DNA of 8,377 nucleotides from Deltaproteobacteria bacterium (GCA_003506795.1 DNYO01000220.1:1-8377), one strand, 5' to 3'. Counted from the first letter of the stretch, positions 1-5,958 are shown. The notes: generated by a model not told the origin, from the sequence alone. Numbers and translations are program-made.

Positions 1-672
1 GTTTACCTTCCCACGATCGATATCGAACCCATCGTTCCCAATACGCGGCTCCGCACAGCCATTGACAGGATCTCCACATATGACGCCATCATTTTCACGA
101 GCGTCAACGGGGCTTCTATCTTTTTTGCACACATGCGGGGGTCGGGCAAGGACGCCCGTGCCTTGAGCGGCATTACCGTCATCGCGATAGGTGGGGCAAC
201 CGCCGCACACCTTGCGGTATACGGTATAAAGGCCGATCTTGTTCCTGAACAATTCACATCGGAAGGGGTCGTCTCCGTCCTTGACACCTTCGGTGTCTCA
301 GGAAAGAACTTCCTCATCCCTCGCGCCGAACAGGCCCGTGATATCATCATCCGGCATATCAGGCAAAACGGCGGCAGCTGCAGCGTCGTACCCATCTACA
401 GGGCGACAGTTCCGTCACCTGCGGCGTCGCTTCCCGAGGATCTCGATGTCTTTACCTTCACGAGTTCATCGACGGTGAATAATTTTATTCTGCTCTATGG
501 CAAGGAAATATTGAAGGACAAGGTAATCGCATCCATAGGCCCCATTACCACTGCAACGCTGATAAAGTCAGGCATTAAGGTTGATATTGAAGCCGGACGC
601 TCAGATATTCCGGGACTTGTGAGCGCTGTTGAGAGCTACTTTCAACCGGAAAAAGAGGCTGATCAGCTTTAA
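1..672 (+). CDS. hemD: Uroporphyrinogen-III synthase, C-terminal part (5' truncated by window edge)
   Basis: The reading frame is open from base 1 and ends at a TAA at 670-672, giving 223 visible residues; full-length HemD is usually about 250-260 residues, so roughly the first 30 or more are missing. HemD cyclises hydroxymethylbilane with inversion of ring D to uroporphyrinogen III, the precursor of haem, sirohaem and cobalamin, in the cytosol. The family signatures visible are FTSVNGASIFF (visible residues 32-42), a second-domain motif FTSSSTVNNF (152-161), and the C-terminal IASIGPITTATL (176-187) followed by GIKVDIEA and GLVSAV. The ATG at 133 is internal to the conserved fold and is not the true start. 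In many deltaproteobacteria this domain is fused behind a CobA methyltransferase domain; the missing 5' end prevents a check. The next gene (748-930) is convergent. Confidence 0.93.
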   Translation, partial: VYLPTIDIEPIVPNTRLRTAIDRISTYDAIIFTSVNGASIFFAHMRGSGKDARALSGITVIAIGGATAAHLAVYGIKADLVPEQFTSEGVVSVLDTFGVSGKNFLIPRAEQARDIIIRHIRQNGGSCSVVPIYRATVPSPAASLPEDLDVFTFTSSSTVNNFILLYGKEILKDKVIASIGPITTATLIKSGIKVDIEAGRSDIPGLVSAVESYFQPEKEADQL

Positions 673-747
673 GATTTATCGCCGGCAAGGATGCCCGGTA
701 CAAAACGGACATACCCGTCCATGTTGATAATGCTGTGTCTGGGCCGC

Positions 748-930
748 TTAGTTGACAAATGATGTATCGGCGATGCAAAAACCATTTCTGATGCTGCAAT
801 AATAAGGGTTCTCAGGGTCGTCGTCGACCATGTCAAGAACACAGACGATCTGCCCCTGCCTCTGAAGCAGCCTCGCTTCCTGCCTGTTGACCCATTTCGT
901 TTTGCCGTTCTTCAAATACAGGTTCAACAT
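748..930 (-). CDS. Small orphan protein, 60 aa, function unknown
   Basis: I do not recognise this protein. It starts at ATG 930 with a good Shine-Dalgarno, GGGAGG (- strand, 937-942), six bases upstream, and ends at TAA 748-750, which supports a genuine small gene. The product is soluble: there is no signal peptide or membrane segment. The N-terminal half is basic (K/R/Q rich, starting MLNLYLKNGKTKWVNRQEAR). The second half holds an acidic patch MVDDDPENP (residues 34-42) and two cysteines six residues apart in CSIRNGFC (45-52), plus Cys30. The alternation of strand-like and helix-like stretches suggests a compact fold. It is monocistronic, convergent with hemD, and preceded by a TAGAAT -10-like element and a strong palindrome, so its transcription may be regulated. 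Coding status is likely, function unknown. Confidence 0.6.
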   Translation of the reverse strand: MLNLYLKNGKTKWVNRQEARLLQRQGQIVCVLDMVDDDPENPYYCSIRNGFCIADTSFVN

Positions 931-936
931 TTTGCG

Positions 937-942
937 CCTCCC
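937..942 (-). promoter_or_regulatory. Shine-Dalgarno of the 60-aa gene
   Basis: The - strand reads GGGAGG six bases before the ATG at 930. It is the main evidence that this short ORF is translated and fixes its start. Confidence 0.6.
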
Positions 943-970
943 GGATAGAGATGAGTTGTATTGATGTGTA

Positions 971-1006
971 ATTCTATGGAATAGCCATATCCCCGGGGAT
1001 AGCTAT
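971..1006 (-). promoter_or_regulatory. Putative promoter with overlapping palindromic operator upstream of the 60-aa gene
   Basis: On the - strand a -10-like TAGAAT lies at 971-976, placing transcription start near 963-965 and leaving about a 33-base leader. There is no good -35 at 17 bases. Instead the expected spacer and -35 area is occupied by a perfect 14-bp palindrome TATCCCCGGGGATA (988-1001), flanked after a two-base bulge by further complementary arms ATAGC (981-985) and GCTAT (1002-1006). A palindrome in this position is typical of a repressor or activator operator. It could instead be a transcribed hairpin if transcription starts further upstream. What binds it is not visible. Confidence 0.45.
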
Positions 1007-1087
1007 GTGCTGAATCGACCGGTCGTTGGGGCAATTATGCCAAAAAATGTCTGATGCGCACTCCGTCTCAAGAGGTTGCGGACCGGT

Positions 1088-1159
1088 CCTGTTGCTTCAG
1101 AGGGAGCCGGGGCATCCATTCCCCCCCGGTAACGATGCCCCGGCTTTATTAGAATGATG
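1088..1159. repeat. Palindromic repeat unit, copy 1 (terminator-like hairpin)
   Basis: A perfect 12-bp inverted repeat, AGCCGGGGCATC at 1105-1116 and its complement at 1134-1145, encloses a 17-base loop. On the + strand the stem is followed by TTATT, so it could act as an intrinsic terminator, but there is no + strand gene just upstream. The unit begins with CCTGTTG (1088-1094) and ends with GAATGATG (1152-1159), both of which recur in the same arrangement in copy 2 at 1311-1384. The right arms and tails of the two copies match at 18 of 23 positions (1137-1159 against 1362-1384). Confidence 0.5.
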
Positions 1160-1217
1160 AAGCTTGGGGTTTGCGTTTTTGATTCTATCCAATTTGTGCA
1201 AAGGGATGGAGAGAAGA

Positions 1218-1233
1218 GGGACAAAGCTGTCCC
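1218..1233. repeat. Small inverted repeat
   Basis: GGGACA and TGTCCC form a perfect 6-bp stem around the tetraloop AAGC. It lies between the two larger palindromic repeat units and has no adjacent T-tract. It may be incidental. Confidence 0.3.
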
Positions 1234-1310
1234 AGTCTGTGACCAAACGCAGACTCCCCGAGAAACTCTGATTCGCAGCGTAAAGGATTAAATTATTGTC
1301 CGGGAACACA

Positions 1311-1384
1311 CCTGTTGAAATTGAAAGGCCGGGACTTTTGCAAACACATGATGTCTTAAACGTCCCGGCCTTGGTGGAATGATG
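1311..1384. repeat. Palindromic repeat unit, copy 2; possible - strand terminator
   Basis: A perfect 11-bp inverted repeat, AAGGCCGGGAC at 1325-1335 and its complement at 1362-1372, encloses a 26-base loop. The unit shares the leading CCTGTTG (1311-1317) and trailing GAATGATG (1377-1384) with copy 1. Read on the - strand, the stem is followed by the T-rich TTTCAATTTC, so it may also serve as the transcription terminator of the kinase/regulator operon, whose last stop codon lies about 140 bases upstream. The alternative is a dispersed REP-like element. Confidence 0.45.
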
Positions 1385-1390
1385 CGACTA

Positions 1391-1479
1391 CAGGGGTTTG
1401 TTAGAAATGATTCTACAAGATGAATCCCCCTGTCGGTTACAGCAGTGGACCATCGTGCCAACCATAGTGCTCAACCGAC
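1391..1479. repeat. Two adjacent stem-loops in the 3' flank of the response regulator gene
   Basis: The first pairs CAGGGG (1391-1396) with CCCCTG (1427-1432), with an inner imperfect stem TTGTTAGAA (1398-1406) against TTCTACAA (1411-1418). The second pairs GTCGGTT (1432-1438) with AACCGAC (1473-1479), with inner short pairings AGCA/TGCT and TGG/CCA. Neither is followed by a clear T-tract on the - strand. They may stabilise the mRNA 3' end or form part of a noncoding RNA; the function is unsupported beyond base pairing. Confidence 0.35.
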
Positions 1480-1509
1480 CATTTCAAGGGGTGTGAATCG
1501 TTTGAAAAC

Positions 1510-2304
1510 CTATTCCTGGTCTTCTCCCTGGCCTGTTTTTGCTTTTCGGGTTCTGATTCTGGCCCGTGGGGCGATGACCCGTTCCTTAAACCGGGTGTAT
1601 GCCGCCCTCCCCAGCTCAATTGGCTCCGGAAGACCGGTCATGCGAAGTACAGCCTTTCTGCTATGGAGCGTCCAAAGCTCGATATGATTTGTGTTGATGA
1701 TCGTCGAGCGATCGAGGGCCACAAACACGTCCTCGGGAAGCCGTCTCTCCCAATCCCTGAGCGAAGAGCGCACCATGAAACGTTCACCCTGTATATTAAA
1801 AACGTTGGTGTAGTTTCTTTCCGCGAAGACGGCAACGATATTACCGACCGATACAAAGGTGGCCTTTTTCCCCGTGTTCAGGAAGACCTGATCGGCTCCG
1901 GAAAACACCTCTCCGGACGGGTCGAATGACGGCAGACGGAATACGGCCCTCCTGAGCGCGGCCCGGAGACGTTCGGGATCGATGGGTTTCAAGAGGTAAT
2001 CGATGGCATTGACTTCGAATGCCCGTATGGCATACTGGTCATAGGCAGTTATAAAAATAATGGAAGGAGGGTCTTCCAGGCGTTCCAGCAGATCAAAGCC
2101 GGAGCCTCCCGGCATCTGGATGTCGAGAAATACGAGGTTCGGATGCAGTTCGGCGATCATCCTTTCCGCCTCGGCAGCGTTTCTCGCCTCTCCGGCGATC
2201 CTGATGTCCCACTGGTCTTTCAGGAGACCCTTGAGATTCTCACGTGCCAGCCTTTCATCATCCACTATGAGGGCCCGGATTTCCTGATCAGAATCTTTCT
2301 TCAT
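1510..2304 (-). CDS. LytTR-family response regulator (LytR/AlgR type)
   Basis: This is a 264-aa cytoplasmic DNA-binding response regulator. Residues about 9-122 form a receiver domain: acidic pair D15/D16 (LIVDDE), phospho-acceptor D61 in FLDIQMP, switch Thr86 in FITAYDQYA, and K106 in YLLKPID. Residues about 137-243 are a LytTR DNA-binding domain (FVSVGNIVAVFAERNYTNVF, then DVFVALDRSTIINTNHI). The short basic tail after residue 244 (RARIRTRKAK) is lineage-specific. I chose ATG 2304 over the longer ATG at 2340 because AAGGAG (2311-2316, - strand) lies six bases upstream of 2304; the extra 12 codons would sit inside the kinase gene. The gene overlaps the upstream kinase gene by 17 bases, so the two are translationally coupled, and the kinase is its evident partner. 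LytTR proteins bind direct repeats in target promoters; targets cannot be read here. Confidence 0.93.
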   Translation of the reverse strand: MKKDSDQEIRALIVDDERLARENLKGLLKDQWDIRIAGEARNAAEAERMIAELHPNLVFLDIQMPGGSGFDLLERLEDPPSIIFITAYDQYAIRAFEVNAIDYLLKPIDPERLRAALRRAVFRLPSFDPSGEVFSGADQVFLNTGKKATFVSVGNIVAVFAERNYTNVFNIQGERFMVRSSLRDWERRLPEDVFVALDRSTIINTNHIELWTLHSRKAVLRMTGLPEPIELGRAAYTRFKERVIAPRARIRTRKAKTGQGEDQE

Positions 2305-4444
2305 TCTTTTCTCCTTCCCGCGGGATTTCGACGGCAACAATCACCCTGCCTTCACTCTCGCCGATGTTCAGACGATAGCGTTCGCCATAGGTAAGATCCA
2401 GTCTCTTGCGTATATTTTCGAGCCCGAGGCCGCCCGTGCCCCGGAACCCCCCTGCATCTCCAGAGACCCATTGCCCTGTATTGGAAACTTCAATTCTGAC
2501 AAAGTCTCCCGCCGCCATGCACGCTACGTCGACCTCGAGCGGGACAGAAGAGGTCTTCATCCCGTGCTTGACGGCATTTTCGACGATGGGCTGAATCAAA
2601 AGCTCCGGTATCATCGTATCGCCGACTTCCTCGGACACATTGATGGAAACGGCAAGATCATCCTCAAAACGCACCTTTTCGAGTCTGAGATAGCTTTCGA
2701 TAACGCTCATCTCCCGGGCAAGGGAAACCATGCCCGATTCCCTGGAGGAAAGAGTAGAACGCAGGTAACGGGAAAGCTGCCTGATAAGCTCCGCGATCCG
2801 CCCGGGATCGGTTTTCGAAAGGGCATCGAGTGAATTGAGCACATTGAAAAGAAAATGGGGATTGATCTGGTATCTCAGTGTTTCCAACTGGGCTTCGACA
2901 AACCTTCTCTGCGCCTCCTCCGCCCGTCGGCGCTCCTTTTCGATCTCCTTCTGTTCGGTAATATCATTCAGCAAACCCTGGATCCTAACAAATTTCCCGT
3001 TCTCATCGCGATCTGCGCGCGCGTAAGTGGTACCTATCCTCCGGGTCCCGTCGCGCCTCGTAAAGACAATCTCAAAATCCCTGGTGATGCCCTTTGCGTG
3101 CAGTTCTTCGAGAAGAAGGACGCCCGTGTTTTCAGGATAATGGTCTGTAATGTTCGTCCCCAGGATCTGCGCGGGCAGATCGTAACCGAGAAGGCGCGTG
3201 AAAGCCGGATTGACATTTAGCAGACGTCCGTCGGGACTGGCGACGAATATACCTTCCACGGCGTTCTCAAAGATCCCCCTGTACATCCGCTCCGCCTCTT
3301 CGAGCGCCGCGTGGCTCTCTTCGAGACTCTGTGCCATGGTGTTGAGCCCTCTGCCCAGGCGGGCGACCTCATCGGTGCCCTTGATCTCCATTCGGTGATG
3401 AAGGCGGCCCGCTTCGAGCTCGCCGGCCAGATCCATGCATCGACCGAGCCTTTTCAAAAGAGGATGTGCTACGGCAAGAACGCCCGCCGATACGGCAGCA
3501 AGCATGGAGACCAGAGTGGCTGCCGTCACATGTCCCATATCACGGATCGGCTTAAGGGCCTCCTTCTGTGATTTCTCAACGACAAAAAACCATTCGGGCT
3601 GGGTAGTTCTCCGGAAAGCCGCCAGTTGAGCGCCCGCCGCCGCCTCGTACCGGACAAAACCCCGGGGCTGCGACAACAGATCCGGCGGGATGGGTATATC
3701 CGGCTGCCTGTAAGCCTCGGCCTCAATGACATTGTGGGCCTCCCACCCTTCAGGAACCTTCCTGTCCAGCTTCGGGTCAAAGAGGTATGCCTTGCCGCCG
3801 TGAATGTATTGCTGGGGACTGAGGACATAATCGTTGAAATAGTCAAGATCTATAGCCGCCCTGACAACTGCGACGACAGTGCCGCTGTCCCTGACGGGCA
3901 CACAAATCACGATAACCGGCCGACCGGTTCCACGGCTGAGAAATATCTGCGACACAACAGTCTGCCCTTTCATGGCATCGCGAAAGTCGGGCCGGCCGGC
4001 AACCTCATGCTGCATGCTCTCATGCCCCACACGGTCCGGGAAGGATGAAGCAATGCACCGGGCATCACGGTCGTGAAGGTTTATCGATTGGTATACCTTC
4101 ACTTCTTTTACGATGTCCTGAAAATGCCTGCATGCCCTGTCACGGGTTGAAGGATCATCGGGGAAAAGCGCGGCCTGCCGGATTTCCGTCCTCTTCGCCA
4201 GCAACCGGATATCGGACCTGAAAATATCAAGAGCGGTCTCGCTCTGCTTTGCAATAAGCGCCGCAGTCCGCTCTATCTCATTCCTTGTCATCGATTGGAG
4301 CCGCCTGCTTGCCGATTTGTATGTCAGCAAAGAGGACAGGAAGACACCCGATGAACCGATTAGTGAAAATACAAGAAGAAGTTTTCCCCGAAAAGTCATA
4401 ATTGATTTATGACGCAGGCGATTCCGCAGCCTTATGGCTGACAT
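2288..4444 (-). CDS. Membrane sensor histidine kinase: Cache-HAMP-PAS-LytS-type kinase
   Basis: A 718-aa inner-membrane sensor kinase. TM1 is at about residues 21-41 and TM2 at about 305-329; between them a roughly 260-residue periplasmic region has the layout of a double Cache ligand-binding domain (for example VSQIFLSRGTGRPVIVICVPV at 164-184, then an AYLFDP strand). A HAMP linker follows (about 325-378), then a PAS/PAC domain (about 385-497) and a short coiled coil. The kinase core belongs to the LytS/YehU (His_kinase, PF06580) class: His530 in LRYQINPHFLFN, N-box PELLIQPIVENAVKHG (613-628), G-box GGLGLENIRKRL (671-682). It should autophosphorylate and pass phosphate to the overlapping LytTR regulator. 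Neither start candidate has a clear Shine-Dalgarno; ATG 4399 (MTFRGKLLLVF) gives a more typical short N-terminus before TM1 and is a real alternative. The ligand cannot be deduced. Confidence 0.93.
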   Translation of the reverse strand: MSAIRLRNRLRHKSIMTFRGKLLLVFSLIGSSGVFLSSLLTYKSASRRLQSMTRNEIERTAALIAKQSETALDIFRSDIRLLAKRTEIRQAALFPDDPSTRDRACRHFQDIVKEVKVYQSINLHDRDARCIASSFPDRVGHESMQHEVAGRPDFRDAMKGQTVVSQIFLSRGTGRPVIVICVPVRDSGTVVAVVRAAIDLDYFNDYVLSPQQYIHGGKAYLFDPKLDRKVPEGWEAHNVIEAEAYRQPDIPIPPDLLSQPRGFVRYEAAAGAQLAAFRRTTQPEWFFVVEKSQKEALKPIRDMGHVTAATLVSMLAAVSAGVLAVAHPLLKRLGRCMDLAGELEAGRLHHRMEIKGTDEVARLGRGLNTMAQSLEESHAALEEAERMYRGIFENAVEGIFVASPDGRLLNVNPAFTRLLGYDLPAQILGTNITDHYPENTGVLLLEELHAKGITRDFEIVFTRRDGTRRIGTTYARADRDENGKFVRIQGLLNDITEQKEIEKERRRAEEAQRRFVEAQLETLRYQINPHFLFNVLNSLDALSKTDPGRIAELIRQLSRYLRSTLSSRESGMVSLAREMSVIESYLRLEKVRFEDDLAVSINVSEEVGDTMIPELLIQPIVENAVKHGMKTSSVPLEVDVACMAAGDFVRIEVSNTGQWVSGDAGGFRGTGGLGLENIRKRLDLTYGERYRLNIGESEGRVIVAVEIPREGEKNEERF
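2311..2316 (-). promoter_or_regulatory. Shine-Dalgarno deciding the LytTR regulator start
   Basis: AAGGAG on the - strand, inside the last codons of the kinase gene and six bases before ATG 2304. It favours this start over the in-frame ATG at 2340. Confidence 0.75.
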
Positions 4445-4467
4445 GCCTGAGTGATTTCTTATGACGC
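4407..4467 (-). repeat. Direct repeat GCGTCATAA near the kinase start
   Basis: GCGTCATAA occurs twice on the - strand (4459-4467 and 4407-4415), start to start 52 bp apart, with similar flanks reading on to ATCA. Between them is a 5-bp hairpin CAGCC-TTAT-GGCTG (4427-4440). Spacing of about five helical turns could suit a dimeric regulator such as a LytTR protein, but this may be chance. Confidence 0.25.
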
Positions 4468-4489
4468 CCCTACCCCGTCAATGCTGAAA

Positions 4490-4518
4490 ATACTCTCATT
4501 TACATGATAAATTGTCAA
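4490..4518 (-). promoter_or_regulatory. Putative sigma-70 promoter of the kinase/regulator operon
   Basis: On the - strand a consensus -35 TTGACA (4513-4518) is followed after 17 bases by GAGTAT (4490-4495), a weak -10 that keeps only A2, A5 and T6. The spacer contains the dyad ATTTA-n5-TAAAT (4498-4512). The element lies in the 98-bp gap between the radical SAM stop and the kinase start, which suggests the two-component operon has its own promoter. Confidence 0.4.
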
Positions 4519-4542
4519 GAAAACAGAAACAGCGGCGGGTAT

Positions 4543-5700
4543 CTAAATGTAGTTTTCGAGAAACAGGGAAATGGCCCTTTCGACACTGCCAGGTTCCTTT
4601 TCTTCCATTTCCCGGATGGATTTCTTTATACGAAAGCTGGTAAGTTCGTCGCTCAAGTCATCGAGATTCCTGTAAACACCAGAACGTCTTCCGAAGCGGT
4701 ACACGAGCCTCTGTTCCTGTGACAGATTGAAGTAGCGGTCAATGGTTTCAAGGAATTTCTTCTTGTCGGAAGGCAGTCTGCCGTCAATCTCTTCGAGGAG
4801 GTTGAGGATGTGATCACTCTTGACGTGGCTCGTAATCCCCTCCAGCCTGGAGATAAGGAGTCTCTCTTCCCTGAGAATGTCCTCTTCATCAGGGAGCAGG
4901 AAGTCACCGGTTTCAAATTTTTCATACAACGGCATGGTCCTCAGCACCTTCAAGGTACGGAACCTGATAAAATCCGGGTCGATATGATTCAGCACATCGG
5001 CGGTATCAAGAGCGTGTTCTCTCCACCATTGCTTACCACCCATGCCAAGGACGACGTATTCGGAAAGCTCGATGCCGGCGTCCTTGACCTTCCTGCCGCA
5101 GAGGATGTGGTCATCTCTCGTTACACCCTTGTTCATATACTGCAAGAGCGGATCGTGGCCGGATTCCAGACCTACGTGAAGTCTCGTCAGGCCGGCCTTT
5201 TTCAACTTTTTCAGGTTTTCAGCCGATATGCTTTTTGCGATAGTGCGGGAGCGCGCATAGGACGTCACCCGATCGATACTCGGGAAAGTCTCCTTCAAAT
5301 ACTTCAAGGCATCTATGAAAACATCGGCCTTCATCGCAAGGGAATTCGCGTCCTGTATAAAGACGTGCTTGCAGCCGAAATACATCCATACGGCCACGGA
5401 CTTATAGCCTTCATTTATAATGTGACTGTCAAATACCCCCTCGACCAGCGAATCGGTTATCTTGCCTGAAAAGCCTTTTTCCCGCGACAATTCCCTGATG
5501 TCGTCGTGGATGGCCTTGACGGTATCGATATCCGACTTGATTTCATCCAGGGAACGCTTTTCAAAACGCTTTCCCTTGTATACCTGGCAAAAGAGACACT
5601 TGTTCCAGGGGCAGTTTCTCGTGAAGCGAACAAGAAGGCTGTAGGCTTCATTGGGCGGCCGTATCGGCCCTATTTCATATCTCAGGGGCCTTTCACTCAT
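4543..5700 (-). CDS. Radical SAM protein with a Cx4Cx2C cluster motif
   Basis: A 385-aa soluble radical SAM enzyme. The [4Fe-4S] motif is NCPWNKCLFC: Cys30, Cys35 and Cys38, i.e. Cx4Cx2C rather than the textbook Cx3Cx2C. Other core elements are FIQDANSL (114-121), a TSYAR strand (146-150), RLHVGLESG (173-181) and YVVLGMGGK (215-223), giving an Elp3/MiaB-like radical SAM barrel to about residue 260. The C-terminal 120 residues are helical, charged and rich in Lys/Glu, with no recognised domain. I recall similar CPWNxCxFC proteins as uncharacterised radical SAM proteins in deltaproteobacteria. There is no cobalamin-binding or SPASM domain, so the reaction is unknown. The start at ATG 5700 overlaps the TGA of the upstream 42-codon ORF (ATGA), and AAGGA abuts the ATG; translation is probably coupled to that ORF. 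Confidence 0.9.
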   Translation of the reverse strand: MSERPLRYEIGPIRPPNEAYSLLVRFTRNCPWNKCLFCQVYKGKRFEKRSLDEIKSDIDTVKAIHDDIRELSREKGFSGKITDSLVEGVFDSHIINEGYKSVAVWMYFGCKHVFIQDANSLAMKADVFIDALKYLKETFPSIDRVTSYARSRTIAKSISAENLKKLKKAGLTRLHVGLESGHDPLLQYMNKGVTRDDHILCGRKVKDAGIELSEYVVLGMGGKQWWREHALDTADVLNHIDPDFIRFRTLKVLRTMPLYEKFETGDFLLPDEEDILREERLLISRLEGITSHVKSDHILNLLEEIDGRLPSDKKKFLETIDRYFNLSQEQRLVYRFGRRSGVYRNLDDLSDELTSFRIKKSIREMEEKEPGSVERAISLFLENYI

Positions 5701-5825
5701 TCCTTGTCTACGTGGACGGCGAACGCCGGGGTAGACGCTTTGGACATGGTTTTCTTTCTCTTCGGGTTCTGTGCGGCTTTCTTTCTTTTTCTTTTTAATT
5801 CCGTCTTTTTGGAAAGGGATGGCAT
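5697..5825 (-). CDS. Small Lys/Arg-rich protein (42 aa) coupled to the radical SAM gene
   Basis: Starting at ATG 5825 the - strand encodes 42 residues beginning MPSLSKKTELKRKRKK and ending AFAVHVDKE, with stop TGA at 5697-5699. A perfect Shine-Dalgarno AAGGAGG (5831-5837) lies five bases before the ATG, and a good promoter lies just upstream, so this, and not the radical SAM start, is where ribosomes would first load. Fourteen of 42 residues are Lys or Arg, concentrated in residues 6-25; the C-terminal half is less charged. The stop overlaps the radical SAM start by ATGA. It could be a translated leader that only serves to load ribosomes, a nucleic-acid-binding accessory protein, or a substrate or partner of the enzyme. 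I recognise no family. Confidence 0.6.
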   Translation of the reverse strand: MPSLSKKTELKRKRKKAAQNPKRKKTMSKASTPAFAVHVDKE

Positions 5826-5830
5826 ATGAT

Positions 5831-5837
5831 CCTCCTT
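5831..5837 (-). promoter_or_regulatory. Consensus Shine-Dalgarno of the 42-aa ORF
   Basis: AAGGAGG on the - strand, five bases before ATG 5825. It is the strongest ribosome binding site of this operon and the main evidence that the short ORF is translated. Confidence 0.75.
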
Positions 5838-5848
5838 AGGTTTTCGTC

Positions 5849-5877
5849 AACATACCACACAACCCCCGGTATTTCAA
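5849..5877 (-). promoter_or_regulatory. Sigma-70 promoter of the small ORF/radical SAM operon
   Basis: On the - strand, -35 TTGAAA (5872-5877), a 17-base spacer and -10 TATGTT (5849-5854), preceded by an extended TGG. Transcription would start near 5841-5843, leaving a leader of under 20 bases before ATG 5825. Upstream of the -35 lie inverted repeats GTGTG/CACAC (5884-5897) and GGTGAC/GTCACC (5902-5925), possible regulator sites. Confidence 0.6.
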
Positions 5878-5958
5878 GGCAATGTGTGACGCCACACGGG
5901 AGGTGACCGCCCATCACCCGTCACCACTCTTTAATTACTTTCCCAATAATCAAAAATC

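Larger units (their letters stand above)
931..1509. other. Gene-poor intergenic region rich in inverted repeats
   Basis: This 579-bp stretch lies between the 60-aa gene and the response regulator gene, both on the - strand. The short ORFs in it have no convincing ribosome binding site, and their translations are low-complexity or overlap the palindromes, so I call none of them. It contains the operator palindrome at 981-1006, two palindromic repeat units (1088-1159 and 1311-1384), a small hairpin GGGACA-AAGC-TGTCCC (1218-1233), and two further stem-loops (1391-1432 and 1432-1479). Parts of it must be the 3' untranslated region of the response regulator transcript. I see no tRNA-like or rRNA-like sequence in it. 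Confidence 0.6.

Noticed and set aside
673..747. Terminator between hemD and the convergent 60-aa gene
   Set aside because: Only 4-bp pairings (GGCA/TGCC, ACGG/CCGT) without T-tracts are visible; not enough to call.
1003..1309. Two overlapping - strand ORFs of about 70 codons in the intergenic region
   Set aside because: They run through the palindromic repeats, lack Shine-Dalgarno sequences and have no family resemblance.
1088..1384. Integron attC-like sites
   Set aside because: The paired palindromes suggested attC, but the core RYYYAAC/GTTRRRY boxes and bulged R/L arrangement are absent and there is no integrase or cassette-like ORF between them.
2305..2340. Longer LytTR regulator start at ATG 2340
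   Set aside because: The 12 additional residues lie within the kinase gene and precede the AAGGAG that serves ATG 2304; receiver domains normally begin within about ten residues of the start.
4810..5469. 219-codon open frame on the + strand opposite the radical SAM gene
   Set aside because: Antisense to the radical SAM core, no recognised motifs; a shadow frame.
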